A stretch of 59,077 bases of DNA from Acidimicrobiia bacterium (lineage in GTDB: Bacteria > Actinomycetota > Acidimicrobiia > Spongiisociales > ZC4RG35): the NCBI GenBank assembly GCA_017577575.1, contig PKRG01000015.1:1-59077 (forward strand), written 5' to 3'. Position numbers and translations under genes: made by a program. A model generated the notes under the pieces. That model saw nothing but the letters and a program-made list of their open reading frames with translations. It did no database searches and was not told the origin of the DNA. Positions 39,699 through 48,775 of this stretch are shown in pieces (position 1 is the first letter of the stretch; each line of letters opens with the position of its first letter).

Positions 39699-40082
39699 CT
39701 AGGCGGAGGCGGCCTCGAACAGCTCGATCGGGTTGCCCGACGGGTCCTCCACCACCACCTGGCGGCCGCCGGGCCCTTCGGCGACGTCGCCTCGTATGAC
39801 GACGTGCTGGTCCTCCATACGGTGGATCACCGAATCGAGGTCGTCGACGCGGATCTGGATGCGGTTCCACCCCCCGGGCCGGGGATTCTCCTCCTCGTCG
39901 GCACCGGCCTGGCCGCCGCCTCCGGCTCCCGGCATGTTGAGCAGGAGCCTCAGCCCGTCACGTTGGAGACTGGCGAAGCCGGGGCCGACGTAGGTGTCGA
40001 GCTCGAAGTCGAGGCACTCCTGGTAGAAGTCGATCGCCTCGTCGACGTCGTACACGAGGTAGCGAACGGCTGCCTGGGTCAT
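39699..40082 (-). CDS. VOC (glyoxalase) family protein
   Basis: The product is 127 residues from an ATG preceded by GGAGGAGGAGAG. VRYLVYDVDEAIDFYQECLDFE is the typical first VOC strand-helix unit. LRLLLNMPGAGGG...NRIQIRVDDLDSVIHRM begins the second half, and VVVEDPSGNPIELFEA gives the closing metal-ligand strand (Glu). The Gly-rich loop before residue 80 is longer than usual. The substrate is unknown. Leftward gene following the LuxR-type regulator with a 57-base gap. Confidence 0.88.
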   Translation of the reverse strand: MTQAAVRYLVYDVDEAIDFYQECLDFELDTYVGPGFASLQRDGLRLLLNMPGAGGGGQAGADEEENPRPGGWNRIQIRVDDLDSVIHRMEDQHVVIRGDVAEGPGGRQVVVEDPSGNPIELFEAASA

Positions 40083-40139
40083 CTCTCCTCCTCCGTCGCC
40101 TGTTCGCTGACCCTTACCCGCCCGGGCGGGTGCCATGCG

Positions 40140-41231
40140 TCAGATGTAGTCGGAGACCTCGGCGAACAGCGCCGCCACCAGCTCGGCGCGGCTGGAGACG
40201 CCGACTTTGGCGAGCAGGGCCTTGACGTGATCGCGGACGGTGTGGGTGGACAGGTACAGGCGGTCGGCGATCGCCCCGGTGTCGAGCCCGCGCCCGATCA
40301 ACGCCGCGATCTGCCGTTCCCGCTCCGTCAGGTCGTACGCCTCCACCGCGATCGGGACGACCTCGCCGGGCCGGGCCCGCTCGATCACGATCACCGTCTG
40401 TGTCGGCCGGCCGTCCGGGCCGAACAGGACCGAGGCGTGGCACATCAGCCACGATCCGTCACGAGCCCGGACCCGGACCCGCTCGGCGGCACCTCCCAGA
40501 CGGGCCCGGGACCGCACCTCGTGGCCGAGCGCCACCAACCAGAAGGGGAGATCGGAGTCGCCCCGCTCCCCGTCGTCGGGATCGTCGACCGCTTCTATCA
40601 GCTCCCGGGCTTGCTGGGTGATCGCCTGGACCTTCCCGTCCGGTCCCTGGACGACCACGCCGGGCGAGTCGGGGGCGGCCGCCTTCTCGTTGGCCCTCGC
40701 CACCATCGCCCGCGCCCGGACCTGCTCGGCGACCGGGGCCGACAGACTCGCCATCAGGTCGACGTCCCGTTCGGAGAATTCGCCCTGGCGCCTCCACATC
40801 GTGATCAGCGCCCAGGGGACGTCGTTGGCCCGGCACACCACCCGCAACTCGTCGTAGAAGTCCAGCCGGCGCAGGAACGCCGCGAACCGCGGGCTCTGGG
40901 ACGGATCGTCGACCGAGGCGCGCAGCGAGGCGGCCGGGTTCTCGGCTCGGTAGAGGTCGCGGAAGCGGGCGACGTCGGCGGTGACGACGAACTCACGCTC
41001 CCAATGGTCGGAGCACAGCGCCGCCGTCATCCCTTCCACCCCCTCCGTCTGGATCGGGCACGTGGGGAGGCCGCTCGTCGGATCGGTGCCGACGAGGGCG
41101 ATGGCGTCGAAGTCCACCAAGCGACGGAGGGATCGGGCTGCCTCTCGGAAGACTCCGTCGGTGTCGGGCGCTTTCGCGATCCGACGGAGCAGATCTCGAC
41201 GACGCCGTCCGACTTCGACGGCGGTAGCCAT
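40140..41231 (-). CDS. GAF/PAS-containing LuxR-type transcriptional regulator
   Basis: The product is 363 residues. A GAF-like sensor (~15-170; RRLVDFDAIALVGTDPTSG) is followed by a PAS-like segment (~190-285; VVVQGPDGKVQAITQQARELI, RVRARDGSWLMCHASVLFG) and a C-terminal LuxR HTH (~300-363; LTERERQIAALIGRGLDTGAIADRLYLSTHTVRDHVKALLAKVG). There is no receiver domain, so it is a direct ligand sensor. The ATG at 41231 is chosen; a frame extends to a GTG at 41297 through a GC-rich inverted repeat more likely to be regulatory. Divergent from the cupin gene. Confidence 0.85.
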   Translation of the reverse strand: MATAVEVGRRRRDLLRRIAKAPDTDGVFREAARSLRRLVDFDAIALVGTDPTSGLPTCPIQTEGVEGMTAALCSDHWEREFVVTADVARFRDLYRAENPAASLRASVDDPSQSPRFAAFLRRLDFYDELRVVCRANDVPWALITMWRRQGEFSERDVDLMASLSAPVAEQVRARAMVARANEKAAAPDSPGVVVQGPDGKVQAITQQARELIEAVDDPDDGERGDSDLPFWLVALGHEVRSRARLGGAAERVRVRARDGSWLMCHASVLFGPDGRPTQTVIVIERARPGEVVPIAVEAYDLTERERQIAALIGRGLDTGAIADRLYLSTHTVRDHVKALLAKVGVSSRAELVAALFAEVSDYI

Positions 41232-41326
41232 GCCCAGATCGTGTCCCGACGGGGGTCGCTGAACAAGTGAATAACCCCCCGATCGGGGGATCGTCACCGG
41301 GTCACGGATCGCCCACGATCGTCCGA

Positions 41327-41797
41327 ATGACCGAGACCCACATCCACCCGCCCGTCGTCGTCCGTCCGGGAGACGGGACCCCCATCCCGGGACCGGAAGG
41401 CATCACCCTCAAGCTGACCCGCGAGCAGAGTGGCGGGGCCATAGGCGTGCTGGAAGCCGTGTCGGAACCGGGGTTCGACGCGCCCCGCCACGTCCACCGG
41501 GTGCACGACGAGTTGTTCTACGTCCTCGGCGGCGAGTTCCTGTTCCTGGTCGGCGACGAGTTGGTGAGCGCCCCCGCCGGGACCCTCGTGTTCGTGCCCC
41601 GTGGCACGGTGCACGCCCCGAAGGTGGTGAGCGACGAGCCGGGGAAGGTGCTCGTCGCATACACGCCGGGCGGCCAGGAGGGCGCCTTCGTGGAGTTCGC
41701 CGCTCTGGCGGCGGAAGGCCAGGTCGACATCGCCGACGCCCGCTTCGCCGAGGTGCTCGAGCGCTACGAGTCGGAGGTGGTGGGCCCGCCGATCTGA
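41327..41797 (+). CDS. Cupin-domain protein
   Basis: The product is 156 residues. Cupin motif 1 is PRHVHRVHDELFYVLGGEFLF (His, His, Glu ligands) and motif 2 is PAGTLVFVPRGTVHAPKVVSD (His ligand), so the metal site is complete. EAVSEPGFDAP and YTPGGQEGAFVEF match small quercetinase-like cupins of Actinobacteria. It may be a dioxygenase or sugar-binding protein. It is divergent from the GAF-LuxR regulator, whose likely target it is. Confidence 0.85.
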   Translation: MTETHIHPPVVVRPGDGTPIPGPEGITLKLTREQSGGAIGVLEAVSEPGFDAPRHVHRVHDELFYVLGGEFLFLVGDELVSAPAGTLVFVPRGTVHAPKVVSDEPGKVLVAYTPGGQEGAFVEFAALAAEGQVDIADARFAEVLERYESEVVGPPI

Positions 41798-41803
41798 GCC
41801 GTG

Positions 41804-42694
41804 TCACGACACGGCTACCCAATGGCCGGGCTCCACCTCCTCCAGCACCGTCACGGGCTCGGCATCGCCCGTCCCGTCGCCGTCGACCGGGACGGCCGCC
41901 GACACCGGGCGATCCCGCCACCTCCATTCCATCTGCGGCACCGAGGCGAGGAGCGTCTGGGTGTATGGGTGGCGGGGATCCTGGAACACGCGCCGGGTGT
42001 CACCCATCTCCACGATGGAACCGCGCCGGAGGATGATCGTCCGGTCGCTGATGTAGTAACCCAGCGCCAGGTCGTGGGTGATGAACAGGATCGACAGGCC
42101 CCGCTCCCGGAGCTCGGCCAGCAGGTTGAGCACCCCCACCCGGGTGGAGGCGTCGAGCATGCTTATCACCTCGTCGGCGACGAGGAGCCGCAGGTCGAGA
42201 AGGAGCGCCCGGGCGAGCAGCATCCGTTGGAGCTGCCCTCCGCTGAGCTGATGTGGGTAGCGGTTCAGCACCTGAACGGGGTTGAGCCCGACGTCTTCCA
42301 CCGCCTTGGCGACGCGGTCTTCCCATTCGGACCCGGATCGGTCCGGGTAGAACTGGCTACGCAGCATCTCGAAGACGCGGTCGGCTTTGAAGACGGGGTT
42401 GAAGGAACTGAACGGGTCCTGGAAGACCCCCTGGACGTGGCGGTAGTACTCCTTCAGCTCCTTCCGCCCCAGCGTCGAGACGTCGACGCCGTCGAAGCGG
42501 ATGGTGCCCTTGGTCGCCGGCGTCAGCCGCAAGATCATCCGCCCTATCGTCGATTTGCCGCTTCCGCTCTCGCCGATCAGGGAGACGATCTCACCCGGGG
42601 CGATCCGAAAGCTCACGTCGTCGACCGCGGTGATGGTGAGGCGCCCGAAGGCCCCGACCCGGAACTCCTTGGTGACGGAATCAAACTCGAGCAT
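41804..42694 (-). CDS. Oligosaccharide/oligopeptide ABC transporter ATPase (OppF-type)
   Basis: The product is 296 residues. Walker A GESGSGKST, Q-loop VFQDPFSSFNP, signature LSGGQLQRM, Walker B RLLVADEVISMLDAST and H-loop FITHDLALGYYISD. The D-E-P-T-S segment common in OppF is DEVIS here, a variant that I recall from sugar-type Opp systems. The C-terminal HPYTQTLLASVP is the Opp/Dpp oligopeptide tail. Last gene of the leftward operon that serves the glycosidase locus. Confidence 0.9.
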   Translation of the reverse strand: MLEFDSVTKEFRVGAFGRLTITAVDDVSFRIAPGEIVSLIGESGSGKSTIGRMILRLTPATKGTIRFDGVDVSTLGRKELKEYYRHVQGVFQDPFSSFNPVFKADRVFEMLRSQFYPDRSGSEWEDRVAKAVEDVGLNPVQVLNRYPHQLSGGQLQRMLLARALLLDLRLLVADEVISMLDASTRVGVLNLLAELRERGLSILFITHDLALGYYISDRTIILRRGSIVEMGDTRRVFQDPRHPYTQTLLASVPQMEWRWRDRPVSAAVPVDGDGTGDAEPVTVLEEVEPGHWVAVS

Positions 42695-43652
42695 CTTCCT
42701 CCTCCATCACCTTCCAGCAGGCGACCGAGTGGCCGTCGCCTATCTCGACCAGGGGCGGCCGGGATTCGCAGCGTTCGGAAGCGAACGGGCACCGGGGTCG
42801 GAACCGGCACCCCGACGGCGGGTCGATGAGCCCCGGCGGGTTTCCTGCGATCCCCGACAGCGGCTGCTCGTCGTACCTCACGCCCACCTGGGGCAAGGAT
42901 CCGACCAGGAGCTGCGTGTAGGGGTGCCGGGGGGCGTGGGTGATCACCTCGGCCGGCCCGCTCTCGACGGGCTGGCCGGCGTACATGATGAGGATGCTGT
43001 CGGCGATCTGGTAGAGGATGGAGACGTCGTGGGTGACGACCATCATGCTCTTGACGATCTCCCGGTCGCGGAAGTCGACCAGCATCTCGGCGACGGCACG
43101 CTGGGTCGACACATCGAGCGCCGAGGTGATCTCGTCGGCGATCAGCAGTGAGGGGTCGAGCAGGGTCGAGATGACCATGACCACCCGCTGCTTCATCCCT
43201 CCCGACAGCTCGATCGGGTACATGTCGAGTACCTCGCGGGGCAGCCCCACCAGCTGCAGGCGGTTCTCCAGCTCCGGCAGCTTCGCCCGGTAGGAGATCC
43301 CCCGCGCGCCCAGCAGCTCTTTGATCAGCTTGCCGATCTTCCGGGTGGGGTTGAGGGCGCTCATGGCGTATTGGGGCACGATCGACACCCCCACCATCCG
43401 ATGCCGGTTCATGGCCTCGAAGTCGTCGATCGGCAGCTTCTCCCCGTCCAGCTCCACCACGCCGCCGACCAGCTTCATCGGGGGCACGAGGCGGACGATG
43501 CTCTGGGCGAGGGTCGACTTGCCGCAACCCGACTCCCCCGCCAACCCCATGATCTCGCCGTCGGCGATGGCGAACGACACGCCGTCGAGGGCTTTCACCT
43601 CCCCTTCGAGGGTCTGGTAGTAGACGCGCAGGTCTTCGACTCTGAGGCTCAT
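42681..43652 (-). CDS. Oligosaccharide/oligopeptide ABC transporter ATPase (OppD-type)
   Basis: The product is 323 residues. Walker A GESGCGKST, VPQYAMSALNPTRKIG as Q-loop region, LSGGMKQRVVM signature, LLIADEITSALD Walker B, VVTHDVSILYQIAD H-loop. The C-terminal oligopeptide-type extension contains the cysteine cluster CRFRPRCPFASERC, which in some members binds [4Fe-4S]. It overlaps the OppF-type gene by 14 bases. The start at 43652 overlaps the permease stop by 4 bases. Confidence 0.92.
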   Translation of the reverse strand: MSLRVEDLRVYYQTLEGEVKALDGVSFAIADGEIMGLAGESGCGKSTLAQSIVRLVPPMKLVGGVVELDGEKLPIDDFEAMNRHRMVGVSIVPQYAMSALNPTRKIGKLIKELLGARGISYRAKLPELENRLQLVGLPREVLDMYPIELSGGMKQRVVMVISTLLDPSLLIADEITSALDVSTQRAVAEMLVDFRDREIVKSMMVVTHDVSILYQIADSILIMYAGQPVESGPAEVITHAPRHPYTQLLVGSLPQVGVRYDEQPLSGIAGNPPGLIDPPSGCRFRPRCPFASERCESRPPLVEIGDGHSVACWKVMEEEDARV

Positions 43653-44572
43653 GTCGTCCGCAACCTCGGGTTGAACACCTCGTCGAGGCCCACGTTCATG
43701 AAGTAGAGGGAGCCGACGATCAGGGCGATGGCGAGACCGGGCGGGACGAACCACCACCACAGGCCGAGCTGGAGGGCGCTCCACAGGACGGCGTTGTTCA
43801 TCATCAGCCCGAGAGACATGCCGTCGGTGGGGCCGAGCCCGATGAAGTCGAGGGTGGCGGCGGCGAGGATCGCGCCTCCGAAGAGGAGGATGAAGGTCAT
43901 GAACAGATAGGAGCTCATGTTGGGAGCGATCTCGCCGAGGATGATCTTGCGGGTCGGCACGCCGGTGAGCCGGGCGAGGTCGACGAAGTCGCGAGCGGCC
44001 AGCGAGAAGGTCTGCGCCCGGATCGCCCGGGCCGCCCACGGCCACGACGTGAGCCCGATGAACACCGCCTCCGTGACGACACCTCGCACCTCGAGGTAGG
44101 CGGCGATGATGATCAGCACGGCCAGCGTGGGGAGGACCAGGACGATGTTGGTCATGACGTTGAGGACCTCGTCGACGATCCCGCCCCGGTAGCCGGCGAC
44201 GAAGCCGACCGTCATCCCGACGATTGCGGCGATCCCTCCGCCGAGCAACCCGACGATGAACGAAGCGCCGAGCCCGTGGACGAACTGGGTGAACACGTCC
44301 TGTCCGAACGTGGTGGTGCCGAACCAGTGCTCGGCCGACGGAGGTGACGCCGGGGGCCCGACGTACTCCTGCACTCCGTAGTCGGTGAGCCTCGGCCCGA
44401 CGACGGCGGTCACGGCGAAGAAGAGCACGACGAGACCGCCGATCCACAGCTTGGGATTGCGCAGGGCGAAGTAGAGGAACTCGCTACGACGGCTCCGTGG
44501 GGCGGGCGCGGCCGGCGCCGGCACCCCTTCGGCGGCGGGCAGGGTGGTGTCGCGGGGCAGGGTGTCGCTCAT
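43649..44572 (-). CDS. ABC transporter permease (OppC-type)
   Basis: The product is 307 residues. A Pro/Ala-rich cytoplasmic N-terminus is followed by TM1 (~40-58) and the BPD_transp_1 domain (~105-300) with five helices. The EAA loop is WPWAARAIRAQTFSLAARDFVDLARLTG. EHWFGTTTFGQDVFTQFVHG precedes the core. The start at 44572 overlaps the OppB-type stop (4 bases). It transports the same solute as the adjacent binding protein. Confidence 0.92.
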   Translation of the reverse strand: MSDTLPRDTTLPAAEGVPAPAAPAPRSRRSEFLYFALRNPKLWIGGLVVLFFAVTAVVGPRLTDYGVQEYVGPPASPPSAEHWFGTTTFGQDVFTQFVHGLGASFIVGLLGGGIAAIVGMTVGFVAGYRGGIVDEVLNVMTNIVLVLPTLAVLIIIAAYLEVRGVVTEAVFIGLTSWPWAARAIRAQTFSLAARDFVDLARLTGVPTRKIILGEIAPNMSSYLFMTFILLFGGAILAAATLDFIGLGPTDGMSLGLMMNNAVLWSALQLGLWWWFVPPGLAIALIVGSLYFMNVGLDEVFNPRLRTT

Positions 44573-45561
44573 GCCGCCCTCCCCTGCATCCCGAGGCGGG
44601 TCCGCGGGTCGACCAGCACGTACACGACATCGATGAGGAAGTTGGCTACCAGCACGCCGGCGACGATGAACAAGAACACCCCCTGGAGAAGGTAGAAGTC
44701 GAGGTTCTCGACCGCCTTGAGGGTCACCCAGCCCAGGCCGGGATAGGAGAAGACGATCTCCGTGACCAGAGCCCCGGCGACGACCGCCCCGAGCTGGAGG
44801 GCCAGGCCCGTGATCTGGGGCAGCAGCGCGTTGCGGAAGCTGTAGCGGCGGATCAGCCGCCGCGGGGCTCCCAGGCTCTCCAGGTACCGGGAGTAGTCCG
44901 CCTCCAGCTCGTAGATGATCATGTTGCGCATCCCGATCGCCCAGCCCCCGAAGGCGACGATGAACAACGTGGCGAACGGCAGGAACCAGTGGCGGAGCAG
45001 ATCCCAGACGAAGGTCCACGACCAGTTGGGCCGCAGGGTGACCGAGTACGCCCCGGCCAGCGGGAACAGGTCGAACTGCCACGCCAGCAGGAAGGCGAGC
45101 ACCAGGGCCAGCCACATGTACGGGGTGGCCGTGAGCAGGTAGCCCACCGGCAGGAACGTGTTGTCCAGCCACCGATTGCGGGCGGCGATGGCTCCGAACT
45201 TGTTGCCCGCCCACCAGCTCAACAGGATGGCGGGAAGGAGGAGCCCCAGCGTGTAGGGCAGGGACCCCATGATCACGCTGGTGACCGGGCGCGGGAACAG
45301 CCACACGCTGGTGCCCAGATCCCCCTGCAGCAGGGCCCCCCAGAAGTTGAGGTACTGCTTCCAGAGGGGCACGTCGTAGCCGAAGAAGCGCTCGAAATAC
45401 TCGCGCATCGGCTCGACGGTCTCGGGACGCATGGTCAACCGGGCGACCATCGACTCGATGGGGTCCCCGGGCATGAACCGGGGGATCATCCAGTTGACCG
45501 TGACGGCGACGAAGAACGTCAAGCCGTAGATGGACAGCTTGCGGCCGAAGTAGCGCCTCAT
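44569..45561 (-). CDS. ABC transporter permease (OppB-type)
   Basis: The product is 330 residues. N-terminal TM1 FGRKLSIYGLTFFVAVTVNW and MIPRFMPGDPIESMV match the OppB opening. Six helices and the EAA motif (EADYSRYLESLGAPRRLIRRYSFRNALLPQ) follow. It is separated from the binding-protein gene by 64 bases, which hold a perfect 15-bp hairpin. Confidence 0.92.
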   Translation of the reverse strand: MRRYFGRKLSIYGLTFFVAVTVNWMIPRFMPGDPIESMVARLTMRPETVEPMREYFERFFGYDVPLWKQYLNFWGALLQGDLGTSVWLFPRPVTSVIMGSLPYTLGLLLPAILLSWWAGNKFGAIAARNRWLDNTFLPVGYLLTATPYMWLALVLAFLLAWQFDLFPLAGAYSVTLRPNWSWTFVWDLLRHWFLPFATLFIVAFGGWAIGMRNMIIYELEADYSRYLESLGAPRRLIRRYSFRNALLPQITGLALQLGAVVAGALVTEIVFSYPGLGWVTLKAVENLDFYLLQGVFLFIVAGVLVANFLIDVVYVLVDPRTRLGMQGRAA

Positions 45562-45579
45562 GGCGTCGCCTCCCGGAGC

Positions 45580-45611
45580 GCTACCGCCCCCTCCGGGGAG
45601 GGGGCGGTAGC
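45580..45611 (-). terminator. Perfect 15-bp intra-operon hairpin
   Basis: GCTACCGCCCCCTCC (45580-45594) and GGAGGGGGCGGTAGC (45597-45611) are exact complements separated by two bases. Lying between the binding-protein gene and the permeases, it probably stabilises the upstream mRNA or attenuates read-through, so that binding protein exceeds permease. Confidence 0.65.
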
Positions 45612-45625
45612 TGCGACCGTGGTCG

Positions 45626-47452
45626 TCATTCCTGCGAGGCCGGCTCGAGCTCGGTGAGCATCAGCACCGCAGTCATGTTCCAGTAGTTGTTCCAGGTCGT
45701 CGGCAGGTAGTGGTTGTCGCCTTCGGCCGACGGCCAGTTGGTCCAGTAGGTGCTGTTCATCTGCGACCACAGGCCGTTGTACCAGAGCGGGATCACCGGC
45801 AGCTCCTCGAGCTGGATGCGCTGGATCTGGCTGGCCAGGTCCATGAGCGCGTCCGTGTCGTCCCGTGGCGTGCGGTCGAACTGCTGGACCAGCTGCCAGG
45901 CTTCCTCGTTCTCGTACCGGCCGAAGTTGCCGCTCAGCTGGACGTCGTGGATCGGCAGCTGGAACACGTAGTCGAAATACAGCCACGGCGTGCTCCCCAT
46001 CTGCCGGTCGTTGTTGAGCACCATGTCGTAGTCGCCGGTGTTCCGCAACTCGAACAGCGTCTCGGCTGCCGGGAAGTCCGGGACCAGGTTGATGCCCACC
46101 GCCTGGGCGTTCTCCGACACGACGCGGATCGCCTCCATCCAGTCGGTCCACCCGTTGGGGACCATCAGCGTCAGCTGGATCGGCTCACCGTCGGGTGTCT
46201 CAACGAACCCGTCCCCGTCGGTGTCGGCATAGCCGGCGTCGGCGAGGATCTGGCGGGCGCGGTCGGGGTCGTAGGTGAAGCCCAGCTCGGCCACCACCTC
46301 CTGGTCGATGTACTCCTCCCAGATGGGCAGGAGGCCCGTCGGGTCGGCCGCCTCGACCAGCTGGTTGTACACGCCGTTGACGATCCGGTCCCGGTCGATG
46401 GAATGGGCCAGAGCCTGGCGGAAGGCAGGATCGTCCATCGGTGGGCGGGTCGTGTTGAGGACGAGCCAGGTGGTGTTGGCGGGGAGCATGTAAGGCGGCT
46501 CGCTGAAGTAGGTGTGCAACCCGTAACCGCCTTCGATCAGACGCTCGACCCCGGGCAGGAAGTTGTTGTTCAGGTCGATCTCGCCGGCCAGCACCTGCCC
46601 CAGCGCCACGTTGTTGGTGGAGTTGACCAGGTCGACGATGCGCTCCGGGGCCACCTCCAGGCCGAGATGCTCGGTCGCCCACCAGTTCGGGTTCTTCACC
46701 CACACCATGCGGGTCTCGTCGTGGGACTCGTACATGTACGGGCCCGATCCCACCGGGTTCTCGTTGGCGCCGGCCGCCACCTCGTCCTCGGTGCGATCGC
46801 CCCACAGGTGGGCGGGAACGATCGCCACGTCGTAGAGGCGCTCGCCCCACTGCTGATGCAGCGGGTCGGTGAACGTGAACTGGACGGTGAGGTCGTCGAC
46901 GGCCTCCACCGACTCCAGCGACCCGCCGTTCTCGGCCCACACGCCCGAGAAGCGCGTGGCGGGGAATCGGATCAGCTCGAAGGTGGTGACGACGTCCTCG
47001 GAGGTGAGGGCCTCACCGTCGGTCCAGGTGATGCCGTCGCGCAGGCGCACCTCGTACACGTCGTCGGAGATCCACTCCCCGCTCTCCGCCAGCCACGGGA
47101 TGTATTCGTCGGCCAGCGGGTCGTAGAGGAACAGGGTCTCGTAGAGCAGTCCGAGCGTGCCGGTGACGTAGTCACTGAAGATCGGGTTCCAGTTGGACGG
47201 CGGGCCCCACTGCTTGCCGCTGGTGATGAGGGTGGTGGCTCGGTCGTATTCGGTGACCGGTGCCGGCTCGGCCGAAGCCTCGTCGGCAGGCGCTTCGGTG
47301 TCGGGCGGGGTGGAAGTGTCCTCCGCGGCCGGAGGTGTTGTCCCTTCCGTGTCGGCCGGCTCAGTGCCCGTCCCGGCTCCGCCGCTGCATGCGACGAGCA
47401 CAATCACCAAACCCAATGTGGCTGCGAATCCGCGCCATCGCTGTAATGTCAT
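45626..47452 (-). CDS. Family 5 extracellular solute-binding lipoprotein
   Basis: The product is 608 residues. A lipoprotein signal (FAATLGLVIVLVACSGG, cysteine ~22) and a long acidic Thr/Pro/Glu linker (~25-70) are followed by an SBP_bac_5 domain: LLYETLFLYDPLADEYIPWLAE, YEVRLRDGITWTDGEALTSEDV, FRQALAHSIDRDRIVNGVYN. Next to GH1 and GH5-like hydrolases, it most likely binds beta-linked oligosaccharides rather than peptides. An AAGGAGGAGG site precedes the ATG. Confidence 0.93.
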   Translation of the reverse strand: MTLQRWRGFAATLGLVIVLVACSGGAGTGTEPADTEGTTPPAAEDTSTPPDTEAPADEASAEPAPVTEYDRATTLITSGKQWGPPSNWNPIFSDYVTGTLGLLYETLFLYDPLADEYIPWLAESGEWISDDVYEVRLRDGITWTDGEALTSEDVVTTFELIRFPATRFSGVWAENGGSLESVEAVDDLTVQFTFTDPLHQQWGERLYDVAIVPAHLWGDRTEDEVAAGANENPVGSGPYMYESHDETRMVWVKNPNWWATEHLGLEVAPERIVDLVNSTNNVALGQVLAGEIDLNNNFLPGVERLIEGGYGLHTYFSEPPYMLPANTTWLVLNTTRPPMDDPAFRQALAHSIDRDRIVNGVYNQLVEAADPTGLLPIWEEYIDQEVVAELGFTYDPDRARQILADAGYADTDGDGFVETPDGEPIQLTLMVPNGWTDWMEAIRVVSENAQAVGINLVPDFPAAETLFELRNTGDYDMVLNNDRQMGSTPWLYFDYVFQLPIHDVQLSGNFGRYENEEAWQLVQQFDRTPRDDTDALMDLASQIQRIQLEELPVIPLWYNGLWSQMNSTYWTNWPSAEGDNHYLPTTWNNYWNMTAVLMLTELEPASQE

Positions 47453-47499
47453 CTCGACTACCTCCTCCTTGTCACGTCACGTGCGGGGGTTGGTGGAAA

Positions 47500-47531
47500 G
47501 TGGTTGCCGGAGTGCCCGCTCCGGCAACCAC
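47500..47531 (-). terminator. Hairpin terminator of the LacI-type gene
   Basis: GTGGTTGCCGGAG (47500-47512) and CTCCGGCAACCAC (47519-47531) form a perfect 13-bp stem with a 6-base loop. It lies 15 bases after the repressor stop and is followed by TTTCC in the direction of transcription. Confidence 0.75.
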
Positions 47532-47545
47532 ACATCTCTTCTCTG

Positions 47546-48559
47546 TCAATCGAAACGCCGCACACCTCCCACGGTCGATCGGCGGATGACGAGCTCCGTA
47601 GGGAGGAGCACCCGGCGGGGTCCTCCGTCGGGGTCCTCGAGGAGCTGGAAGAGAGTGCGGGCCGCTGCCGCTCCCTGGTCCTGGACGCCCTGGCGGATCG
47701 TGGTGAGCGGCGGGTCGAGCTGAGCGGCGAAGTCCAGGTCGTCGTAGCCGGCGAGGGCGATGTCTTCGGGAACGCGCAGACCGTGGGCCTTGATCGTCTC
47801 GAGTGCCCCGGCGGCGGTGGCGTCGTTGGCGCAGAAGATGGCGTCGACGCCCGCTTCGATCAACTGGGCCGCGCCGGCGGCGCCCGATGCCCGGTTGAAC
47901 TCCCCCTCGACGACGAGCCCCTCGGTGGGCAGCTTGGCCCGGGCCATCGCCCGCTTGTATCCCTCGAGACGGTCGGCGCCGGCGACGCTGCCCGGGATGC
48001 CGGTGATGTGGCCGATGCGGCGCCGGCCGATCTCTATCAGGTGCGTGGTGATGGTGTCTGCCGCCTGGACGTCGTCGACGTCGACGTAGGACGCCTCGGG
48101 ATGGGAGCGACGGTGCCCGATGAGCACCGTCGGCATGCTCGAGTCGAGGAGGCTGTCGACCAGCGGGTCCTCCCGCCAGTGGGCGGTGACGATCACTCCG
48201 TCGAGCAGCCCGCGGAGTTGGATCTGATCGAGGATCTCGTCTTTGGTGCGGTCCCCCAACCACAGCATCATCCCCACCGCCTTCTCGGCGAGGGCGTTGC
48301 TCATCCCCGTGAGGAGACCGGCGAAGTAGGGGTCACGGAAGAGGTGCTGGGGGTCGATGTGCATCACGACACCGACGACGCCCGAGCGGCCGGAGGCGAG
48401 CGTGCGGGCGGCCCGGTTGGGCCGGTAGCCGGTGCGTTCCAGCACCTCGAGGACGCGCCGCCGGGTCTCCTCCGAGACCGGACCGCCGTTTATGACCCGG
48501 GAGACCGTGGCGCGGGAGACTCCGCTAAGCGCCGCAAGGTCGTCCAGGGTCCGGGCCAC
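47546..48559 (-). CDS. LacI-family transcriptional repressor
   Basis: The product is 337 residues from a GTG just after GAGGAGGAGAA. The N-terminal HTH (TLDDLAALSGVSRATVSRVINGG) and hinge helix (RPNRAARTLASGRSG) are canonical. The sugar-binding core is complete (VVGVVMHIDPQHLFRDPYFAGL, GHITGIPGSVAGADRLEGY, DAIFCANDATAAGALETIKAHG, VPEDIALAGYDDLDFAAQLDPPLTT). It should respond to a sugar and repress both its own operon and the divergent glycosidases through the palindromes at 48615-48729. Confidence 0.93.
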   Translation of the reverse strand: MARTLDDLAALSGVSRATVSRVINGGPVSEETRRRVLEVLERTGYRPNRAARTLASGRSGVVGVVMHIDPQHLFRDPYFAGLLTGMSNALAEKAVGMMLWLGDRTKDEILDQIQLRGLLDGVIVTAHWREDPLVDSLLDSSMPTVLIGHRRSHPEASYVDVDDVQAADTITTHLIEIGRRRIGHITGIPGSVAGADRLEGYKRAMARAKLPTEGLVVEGEFNRASGAAGAAQLIEAGVDAIFCANDATAAGALETIKAHGLRVPEDIALAGYDDLDFAAQLDPPLTTIRQGVQDQGAAAARTLFQLLEDPDGGPRRVLLPTELVIRRSTVGGVRRFD

Positions 48560-48614
48560 TTCTCCTCCTCCTCTGGATGCAGCCGGTGCGATGGGTCGCC
48601 CCTCGGTCCTCCTC

Positions 48615-48628
48615 TGAAAGCGCTCTCG
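48615..48628. promoter_or_regulatory. LacI-type operator 1
   Basis: TGAAAGCGCTCTCG, an imperfect palindrome centred on AGCGCT, 56 bases upstream of the repressor start. Confidence 0.7.
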
Positions 48629-48640
48629 CACCCATCTGGC

Positions 48641-48654
48641 TGAGAGCGCTCTTA
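48641..48654. promoter_or_regulatory. LacI-type operator 2
   Basis: TGAGAGCGCTCTTA, the best-matching palindrome of the three, centred 26 bp from operator 1. Similar TGxxAGCGCTxxCA sites are typical of LacI repressors of sugar genes. Confidence 0.75.
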
Positions 48655-48715
48655 GCGTATAAGCAGAAACGCTTGCGTGTCAACGAAACTTCCCCATAAG
48701 ATCGCACAGAGGGGC

Positions 48716-48729
48716 TGAGAGCGCTTCCA
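48716..48729. promoter_or_regulatory. LacI-type operator 3
   Basis: TGAGAGCGCTTCCA, centred 75 bp from operator 2 and about 50 bases before the GH1 start codon, so it would block the glycosidase promoter or allow looping with the other two sites. Confidence 0.7.
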
Positions 48730-48775
48730 GTTCCAGCCGCTTCTCTCAGTGCAGTCGAGGAGGAGTCGAGGTGGG

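Noticed and set aside
41804..42694. OppF Walker B variant DEVIS as a catalytic defect
   Set aside because: The catalytic Glu is retained and similar variants are remembered from sugar-type Opp ATPases, so it is treated as a subfamily feature.
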